A stretch of DNA of 11,204 nucleotides, from positions 1 to 11,204 of the forward strand of contig CALDGV010000551.1 of assembly GCA_937941745.1 (NCBI GenBank), written 5' to 3'. The notes beneath the pieces were generated by a model. The model searched no databases. It saw nothing but the letters and a program-made list of their open reading frames with translations, and was not told the DNA's origin. Below, piece after piece: positions 6,801 through 11,204 of the stretch. The translations under genes were made by a program, and so were the position numbers. The first letter of the stretch is position 1; each line of letters starts with the position of its first letter. This DNA comes from an uncultured Prosthecobacter sp. GTDB lineage: Bacteria > Verrucomicrobiota > Verrucomicrobiia > Verrucomicrobiales > Verrucomicrobiaceae.

Positions 6801-8510
6801 CAGCTCTGTCTGCGCTCGGGCCAGGGCATCCTGGGCATCGCGGGCGGTATCGGGGTTTTTGTCAGCGTTCTTTTCCGTCTTGCGCACCTGCTCCATGGCC
6901 TTGCGCAGTTCACGGGCATCCTCGGAAAGCGTCTCCGCCTGCTGGGCAAAGCGGCGCGTCTGTGCCGCCCACTGGCGCTGCTGCGGGCTGACGGTCTGTT
7001 CCAAAATGACGATGCGCACAGGCTCGGATTCAGCCGTCTGCCCCTTCAAATCGGTGGCGACCAGCTTGATCACGAGGGTGTCGCCTGCCTTCACCTGCAG
7101 CGGTGCCAGCGGCAGCAGGGACTGAAGCGCGGCTTCCTTGCCGGCCTTGCCCGCGATCTCCTTCTCGGCCCATTTTCCAGCGTTGACCTGATGTGCGAGC
7201 TTCACGCTGGCGAGGCCCACATCATCACTGGCGAGTCCTTGCAGCCTCACTGATTCGTCCGGTAGCATTTCCAGCTGTTCTGCAGGCTCCATGATCTGGG
7301 CAAAAGGCGGCAGGTCCGGGATGGCGGTGACGCTCCAGGGGCTCGATTCCTCGTTGGTGAAACCGGTTTCCTGGGCGGTGAGGGCGATCTGCCAGGATTC
7401 GACCTCCGGACGGATGAGCACCTCGGTCTTCACGATGCCATTTTCGATGCTCCTGGCAGCCGTGGCAGGAGGATGATCGGCATGATCGGGGTTGAGGATC
7501 AGATCAGCCTTCGACACAGGCTGATTGGCTTTGAGCTCCAGCTTCATCGTGGTGCCTTCCAGGGCTTCAATGTCGCCATGATCCTCCTTGAGCACCGTCT
7601 CAGGCAGGCCGGAGTAGGCCGGTGGCACGAGGGTTTTCACAAATTCCAGCACCCGGGGACGCGGGCGGGCGGTGAGCGTGTGCCAGGAGCTGATGGCGTC
7701 CGCGGCGATGATCCGGTAGCGCACGTCATTCTGGCCGATGCTGACCAGGCTTTGATACTGGCTGCCTGCGGTCGCCTGCATCTCTTGAAGGCGTGGCTTG
7801 GAGTCGGCTGACTGCACTTCTATCTGCACACGCTCCGGCTTCGGACCCAGGATGTCCGCGATGACCTCGGTTTCGGAGGCGATGGGCACCAGCAGGTCGG
7901 CTGGAGCGGGGGCTGCGATGCGAATCTGCACGCTGGATGGGCGGGCAAAGTTGGCGAACGGGATGGCTGCCCGCGCGAGGAAGCCTGGCAGATGGAGTGT
8001 GCTGATGAAACTCAGCACCACGACGACCAGCGCTGCCGCTCCCGCCTTCAGAAGCCAGGGTTTCAGCGACTGGGATGGCAACACCTCGGTGAGTGGCACC
8101 TTTTGAATCTGCTCGGCGACTTCCTCCTGGAGCCGGGCACGGAACTCAGCCGACTCATGCTCATGCCCGCGGCCTTCGGAGAGGTCCACGGCGGCGATCA
8201 GACGTTCATGCAACTGCGGCGCTGCGGCTTCCAGCAGGCGCGCGGCTCCATCCAGGCTGCGGGCCTCAGCGATGAAGCGCCAGGCTGCCTTCCAGGCATA
8301 AAAAGCCGCGCCTGCATAGGCTGCGAGGCTCAGCCAGGGCCGTAAGACCTCAGGCATCAGCCGTGCCCGGTCCAGCAGAGCGATTCCGAGCAGGGCCAGG
8401 AGTGCCACGGCGGCAGCGGCCAGCAGGGCGCGCTTCTGCAGCAGGGACTGCCGACGCTGGCGGAAGGCGGCGAGGGCTTCGAGCGTGGCTGGGCGGAGGG
8501 AAACGTTCAT
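3837..8510 (-). CDS. Giant DUF4175-like membrane-anchored coiled-coil protein
   Basis: A 1557-residue protein of unknown function. Three hydrophobic segments lie at about 28-46, 58-80 and 153-171, with a charged linker between the second and third. Residues about 190-500 are beta-rich and proline-containing, like stacked Ig-type domains (for example TLVPPAYSG and DDVGLASVKL). From about 505 to 1400 the chain is Ala/Gln/Glu-rich with heptad-like patterning, a long coiled coil with short breaks. Residues 1408-1490 are about half Gln. The last 65 residues return to ordinary composition, with DWGHLP, PEYR and IESYYKAI. Layout and C-terminal motif resemble the DUF4175 family, which in related phyla often sits near MoxR ATPase, DUF58 and VWA genes; none is in this window. 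With the N-terminus inside, three membrane passes would place the bulk in the periplasm (inference). The ATG at 8510 (MNVSLRPATL) was preferred to a TTG at 8531. No promoter or ribosome site is obvious. Confidence 0.8.
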   Translation of the reverse strand: MNVSLRPATLEALAAFRQRRQSLLQKRALLAAAAVALLALLGIALLDRARLMPEVLRPWLSLAAYAGAAFYAWKAAWRFIAEARSLDGAARLLEAAAPQLHERLIAAVDLSEGRGHEHESAEFRARLQEEVAEQIQKVPLTEVLPSQSLKPWLLKAGAAALVVVVLSFISTLHLPGFLARAAIPFANFARPSSVQIRIAAPAPADLLVPIASETEVIADILGPKPERVQIEVQSADSKPRLQEMQATAGSQYQSLVSIGQNDVRYRIIAADAISSWHTLTARPRPRVLEFVKTLVPPAYSGLPETVLKEDHGDIEALEGTTMKLELKANQPVSKADLILNPDHADHPPATAARSIENGIVKTEVLIRPEVESWQIALTAQETGFTNEESSPWSVTAIPDLPPFAQIMEPAEQLEMLPDESVRLQGLASDDVGLASVKLAHQVNAGKWAEKEIAGKAGKEAALQSLLPLAPLQVKAGDTLVIKLVATDLKGQTAESEPVRIVILEQTVSPQQRQWAAQTRRFAQQAETLSEDARELRKAMEQVRKTEKNADKNPDTARDAQDALARAQTELEKVTSKADDLWKDLQETARQAPTHLDAQEVQLLGERLAHMRTEALKQIEKQLSTDIEQTEGLRRKANEAQSDIDTIAQAARAFATEDNARVVSKQAQQLARQEALLTEQSLPANRDATQRPKWQEQQRGALAATQPLTEQMEDLKALVDGGQQNQLKEFQKQVTEASADLAASLDKQDQAKSPEHLYGAADNLRQRLSRTADAARAMAENAANRAQQLREQIARQENPAMVALNEARDALQQAEQEAKKPNQKPREDRDGNTAQEKAAKELASAAKQLEEQASLREQNTLTNDEAALDTNRASRAADQLAREVKAATDAQGARMPPPVAKDPKDKTPDPLVAKAEQLRDVVRALEADALAQGAMKAAEEAAFAANQPADSPAAENARAAAEALKQLPEQLRRMKQPDAQAAQAAQQLAQKAQQAADLTRSAAEQLQNLARQAATQSPQVPLNTQGAEQTADMARQQASEVAQQLAEQTQSARETLEQLTPKVSDMMKAVAQDLKQAQQQTQAAAAEAQAQKPVAEVAQKAANLQEASAENAEKMASLQAALRQEANAADLQNQSQRQLSRTADAALAQMQQTQPQVEQNLKQAAQAQQSQPQAQALNQAAQAQQQAAQTLDQLAQNMAKAESGQELTEQELAQAAKMEQDLGVKEPLDEAYARAQALAQMAQDATQDPGKVLAELEKELPKNAAMQKALAELGKQTAQASEQAVASEAQQPVNMGLATEQAANDLNRVARHQQRLGDQNAAQQTAQAAQQLAQQASAARSSPAAPGQPAPPTPKPVGQEALTPASQAAKAAEATAAATPPAMTAHPLEAVQAAFLAQALDQLDAQLHPMQSQNGQPQPNGQQQQAGQQGQQQKQNAQQSLSQAQQSQQQQMADQRNQGQTPGSQQPNASQQMAQNQNQQGQQQQSQSTAQTNDGGDLQAMLKDGALGTELILVKGDWGHLPSKMAEDLTEATRSEAAPEYRAAIESYYKAIADKARK
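4041..4290 (-). repeat. Gln-codon-rich low-complexity tract
   Basis: This segment of the giant gene encodes about 84 residues, of which I count about 40 Gln, in short runs such as QQQQ separated by Asn, Gly, Ser and Ala. The DNA is dominated by CAG and CAA triplets (CTG and TTG on the plus strand). It is irregular rather than a clean tandem repeat. It separates the coiled coil from the C-terminal 65 residues and probably acts as a flexible linker. Such tracts can vary in length between strains. Confidence 0.75.
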
Positions 8511-8641
8511 GAGGGAGGGAAGCGCAGACAACGTGCCGGTCGAGGGTGATCTTGTGTGCCGCTGAGGTTTCGGGGCATAAGAAAGGCGGGTTGGTAAACC
8601 CGCCTTTCCCAGGAATCATTCAGGAGCTTCAGCGCCTGTTT
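8511..8641. other. Intergenic region upstream of the giant gene
   Basis: A 131 bp gap between two minus-strand genes. It contains the hairpin at 8581-8608 and about 70 bp between that hairpin and the giant gene's ATG. I see no convincing -35/-10 pair in those 70 bp, so the giant gene either uses a promoter unlike the sigma70 consensus or depends on read-through past the hairpin. Confidence 0.4.
8581..8608 (-). terminator. Probable terminator after the greA-like gene
   Basis: A perfect 12 bp stem (8581-8592 pairing with 8597-8608, GAAAGGCGGGTT) with a 4-base loop lies 33 bases beyond the greA-like stop. Read on the minus strand, the distal arm ends CCTTTC and continues TTATG, a short T-rich stretch rather than a full U tract. 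It is probably an intrinsic terminator, perhaps a leaky one that allows some expression of the giant gene downstream. Confidence 0.65.
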
Positions 8642-10489
8642 TTAGGCACCGGTGTTGAAGGCGCGGATGGCGGTGATCTTCACCTTGCGGGTGCCGTGAT
8701 CGGTGGGGATTTCGGCTTCTTCGCCCACAGCCTTGCCCTGCAGGCTCTTGGCCAACTCGGAAAGGTAGGAGACGATGTGCTTCTCGATGTCGCTGTCCCA
8801 CGCGCCGAGGATGGTCAGGGTTTCGCTCTGGCCGGTGGACTCATCAGTGTAGTCAACGACGGTGCCCACGCCGACCACGCTGGTGGGGGCATTGGCAAAA
8901 TCAGTGCCGCGGGCGCGGTTGATGTCGCGTTCCAGTTCGTCACGCATGCGGTTCAGCACGGCCTGCTGGTCGCGGGCAGCCTTGTAGCCGCCATTTTCGC
9001 GGAGGTCACCCTCCTCCTTGGCGATCTGGATCTCCTGGTGGTTGTGCGGGATCTTGACGGTGATCAACTCGTTGAGTTCAGCCTTCTTCTTCTCCAGGCT
9101 GTCCCATGAGACGATGAGGCTGTTGTCCTCACGGCTGCCGGACTGGTCTTCCATGATGTTCTCCAGTTCAGGCCTTGTCTTGATGACGCGGGCCATGAGC
9201 GAGCGGCGGGTCAGCTCATCCAGCACGGTGCTGCCGAGGAGGCGCTTGATGAAGAGCTGCACCATTTCCTCGTCCTTGTCCTGCACCCATTCGCCGATCA
9301 GGGCTTTCTCGGAGGAAAGCACGTCCACAAGGCGGCCAGTGCGCTTCGGACCACCGCTGACGTGGTCGTCTTCGATGGTGTCGAGCACGGCGTGGGCAAG
9401 GTCGATGCTGAAGACGGACTTGGCCAGACCATCGCGCTCCTTGCAGGTCCAGATGAGGATGTCCTGGGTCAGTGTGCGGTTGCGCACGGCCTTCTTGAGG
9501 TATTCTGCCAGGGCTTCGAGCTCGCCATTGGCATCAAGAACGGTGGCGATTTCTCCCACGGCGCGGCCGCCGGTGCGGGCGATGTGGTTGAGAAGTTCGG
9601 TGACCCAGCCGCGATCCGGGAAGGCTGCCGGGAAGGCGCGATAGAGGCGGCCGTAAAGAGCGGCGGGCAGGCCGGCGATGCTCTCTGCAATCTGGCTGCG
9701 GGCTTCGCAGACGAGGTCGGAAACCTTGAAGGAGCCAAGAGGCAGGGCGGCATTCTTGTCGATGCCTTCCACCAGTTCATCCCTGGAAAGCAGGAGCTGG
9801 AGGCTTTCCTTGAGATGGAGCTTCCAGGCCTTGCGCACGGTGTCGGAGATGTCCTGGAAGACGGGAATCAGCTCCTGAAGGGCGTTCTCGAAGAGATCGA
9901 TGTCCTTCTGAATCAGGGCCAGCACGCCGAGCTTGCCCTTGAGGTCGCGCTTGGAGAGGAAATCACGCACCATCACGGAGCCAGGCTTCTCTCCTGAATC
10001 ACGGAGCACCAGCGGATCCTGGCGCTTGGAGGGGACGACGATGTGACGTGCGGTCTTGAGCGTGCGCTTCGCAGCCTCCCACCACTTCTTGTAATCCGCT
10101 TCAGCAATGATGCGGGGCTTCAGCAGGCCTTCAAGCTGGTCGAGTGACATCTTGCCGCCGCTGGATTTCAGGGCCAGCTCCACCAGGGCGGTGGGGTCGT
10201 CCTTGGCCATGGCCTTCAAGCTGTCGAGATCGGTCAGGCGGCGGGAGAGCAGGTGCTCCGCTGGCAGGATCTCCAGGCTGGTGATGGCAAAGCCCAGCTT
10301 CAGGGCATGCCCTGGCTTGCCTTCAAAGTCGATCAACAGACGGTCTCCGATCAAATCCCACTCGGCAATCCGGCCAACGCCCCAGCTTTTATGCAGGACG
10401 AAGGTTCCGGGTTCGAGCTGGGAAAGCTTTTCTGCGTCTGCTGCGGACAGTCTTCCTGCCGCGACCAAATTTTGCACCTCGGGATTCAT
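8642..10489 (-). CDS. greA: Large GreA-like transcription elongation/cleavage factor with long N-terminal extension
   Basis: A 615-residue protein whose last 155 residues or so form a Gre factor. Residues 460-530 are the coiled coil, with the tip KEEGDLRENGGYKAARDQQ at 491-509; D495 and E498 match the two acidic residues (D41, E44 in E. coli GreA) that help RNA polymerase cleave backtracked RNA. Residues 532-612 fit the FKBP-like C-terminal domain. Ordinary GreA has about 158 residues, so about 455 are extra. Residues 26-75 (EPGTFVLHKSWGVGRI and onward) look like a CarD/CdnL-type or similar small beta barrel; 88-450 is mostly helical. Chlamydial GreA is, as I recall, similarly large, so this may be a lineage-wide form. 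The ATG at 10489 (MNPEVQNL) was preferred over an ATG at 10504 and a GTG at 10540; no ribosome site decides it. The gene is bounded by hairpins on both sides and looks monocistronic. Confidence 0.85.
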   Translation of the reverse strand: MNPEVQNLVAAGRLSAADAEKLSQLEPGTFVLHKSWGVGRIAEWDLIGDRLLIDFEGKPGHALKLGFAITSLEILPAEHLLSRRLTDLDSLKAMAKDDPTALVELALKSSGGKMSLDQLEGLLKPRIIAEADYKKWWEAAKRTLKTARHIVVPSKRQDPLVLRDSGEKPGSVMVRDFLSKRDLKGKLGVLALIQKDIDLFENALQELIPVFQDISDTVRKAWKLHLKESLQLLLSRDELVEGIDKNAALPLGSFKVSDLVCEARSQIAESIAGLPAALYGRLYRAFPAAFPDRGWVTELLNHIARTGGRAVGEIATVLDANGELEALAEYLKKAVRNRTLTQDILIWTCKERDGLAKSVFSIDLAHAVLDTIEDDHVSGGPKRTGRLVDVLSSEKALIGEWVQDKDEEMVQLFIKRLLGSTVLDELTRRSLMARVIKTRPELENIMEDQSGSREDNSLIVSWDSLEKKKAELNELITVKIPHNHQEIQIAKEEGDLRENGGYKAARDQQAVLNRMRDELERDINRARGTDFANAPTSVVGVGTVVDYTDESTGQSETLTILGAWDSDIEKHIVSYLSELAKSLQGKAVGEEAEIPTDHGTRKVKITAIRAFNTGA

Positions 10490-10499
10490 GGGGGTACGA

Positions 10500-10527
10500 T
10501 GCATACCCAGTCCCGACGGGCTGGCAA
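10500..10527 (-). promoter_or_regulatory. Weak candidate promoter for the greA-like gene
   Basis: On the minus strand, TTGCCA (complement of 10522-10527, five of six to the -35 consensus) is followed after 16 bp by TATGCA (complement of 10500-10505, only three of six). If real, the transcript would start only a few bases before the ATG at 10489, giving an almost leaderless message and ruling out the GTG start at 10540. The -10 match is poor, so this is tentative. Confidence 0.25.
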
Positions 10528-10576
10528 AGGAAAGTTCCACAGGCCGGGAATCCCTGGATGGAAGCCTGCGGCCATG

Positions 10577-10617
10577 AAAAAGGGGTCGGACCTAGCGAAA
10601 CGCAGGGTCCGACCCCT
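10577..10617 (-). terminator. Strong intrinsic terminator of the EamA-like gene
   Basis: A perfect 12 bp GC-rich stem (10581-10592 pairing with 10606-10617, AGGGGTCGGACC) encloses a small inner GCG/CGC hairpin with an AAA loop. On the minus strand it ends in a run of T (complement of the A run at 10577-10581). It lies 26 bases past the stop of the membrane protein gene and separates it from the greA-like gene. Confidence 0.88.
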
Positions 10618-10643
10618 CGGAAGGGGATCAAAGAGGCAAGGGA

Positions 10644-11201
10644 TCAGTGCTTGGCAGCACCTTCAGCCGCCGGCTTGTGAGCAGCGCCGCTGCCTGTGTT
10701 GGAGGGGGCATACTTGGCCACAAGGAAGGCTCCCAGCACGGCCAGCACGCATCCGGCGATGAAGGGCAGGGGGACGCCTTTCTCAGGCTTGTGAAGCGCC
10801 ATTGCGGTGATGGTGTTGACCACAGGAGCTCCGGCAAAGACGATGGGCATGACGGCTGCTGCCGCCGCCAGACCGAAGCCGCCACCGCCCTTTTCAATCG
10901 GCGTGGCCGCCGCGCCCAGGGCAAGCACCAGGGTCAGGGCACCAAGGGCGCCCGCGCCCCCGGCGATCAAGCTCCAGGTGATGCCGGAGTTGGTGAAGCT
11001 CCAGTTGGAGCCGCGAGCCTTCAGCACCAGCGCGGCCACGATGCCGATGAGGGCATAGGCCACACAGACAAAGAGGAAGGCCTTCAGGCCGGCGTGCGGG
11101 GTTTCAGGTCCCATCGGCATGAAGCCGCGGCCTTTGTGGAGGATGACGCCATAGACGCCCCAGGAGAGCACGGTGAGAAGGGCAAAGGTAAGCCAGGTCA
11201 T
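10644..11201 (-). CDS. EamA/DMT-like small integral membrane protein, possibly incomplete at its start
   Basis: A 185-residue protein with five predicted membrane helices at about 3-23, 41-61, 72-98, 108-130 and 143-163, then a short tail ending HKPAAEGAAKH. The N-terminal pattern WLTFALLTVLSWGVYGV, the helix ending GALTLVLALGAA followed by the TPIEKGG loop, and the final helix resemble one EamA repeat of the drug/metabolite transporter superfamily. Most of those transporters have ten helices from two repeats; a single-repeat protein would have to dimerise. The substrate cannot be told from sequence. Lys and Arg are spread over loops on both sides of the membrane, giving no clear orientation. 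The ATG at 11199-11201 is only three bases from the window edge and the frame is still open there, so the true start could lie outside. A strong terminator follows. Confidence 0.6.
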   Translation of the reverse strand: MTWLTFALLTVLSWGVYGVILHKGRGFMPMGPETPHAGLKAFLFVCVAYALIGIVAALVLKARGSNWSFTNSGITWSLIAGGAGALGALTLVLALGAAATPIEKGGGGFGLAAAAAVMPIVFAGAPVVNTITAMALHKPEKGVPLPFIAGCVLAVLGAFLVAKYAPSNTGSGAAHKPAAEGAAKH

Positions 11202-11204
11202 GTT

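Overview
This 11.2 kb window is a GC-rich stretch of bacterial chromosome made of ordinary housekeeping genes plus two large proteins of unusual build. The best guess for the host is the Planctomycetes-Verrucomicrobia-Chlamydiae group, most likely a verrucomicrobium. The reasons are a Gre factor carried on a very long N-terminal extension (as I recall for chlamydial GreA), a giant DUF4175-like membrane/coiled-coil protein, a coproheme-decarboxylase-type HemQ, and genes that mostly lack clear Shine-Dalgarno sites. This is inference from gene content; there is no rRNA or other direct marker. I see no mobile element, CRISPR array, tRNA, phage gene or sign of recent transfer.

Layout. At 20-573 on the minus strand lies rplI (ribosomal protein L9), with its own promoter and its own intrinsic terminator. 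A 191 bp divergent intergenic region carries back-to-back sigma70-type promoters, one for rplI and one for a plus-strand cofactor cluster at 765-3803. That cluster is hemQ (coproheme decarboxylase), thiG (thiazole synthase, 6 bp downstream) and a single-frame fusion of a NadD-like nicotinate-nucleotide adenylyltransferase with an NAD kinase. The three genes serve heme, thiamine and NAD(P) synthesis and are probably one transcript.

Convergent to the cluster, 3837-8510 on the minus strand encodes a 1557-residue protein. It has three N-terminal membrane segments, a beta-rich part, about 900 residues of Ala/Gln-rich coiled coil, an 84-residue Gln-rich linker and a short folded-looking C-terminal tail. 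Upstream of it, behind a hairpin, is a minus-strand gene for a 615-residue GreA-like transcript-cleavage factor whose first 75 residues resemble a CarD/CdnL-like RNA-polymerase-binding barrel. At the window edge, behind a strong terminator, is a minus-strand gene for a five-helix EamA/DMT-like membrane protein, possibly incomplete at its start.

Most worth a second look are the NadD-NAD kinase fusion with its altered nucleotidyltransferase motif, the giant coiled-coil envelope protein, and the composite Gre protein. None of these proves a new system by itself.
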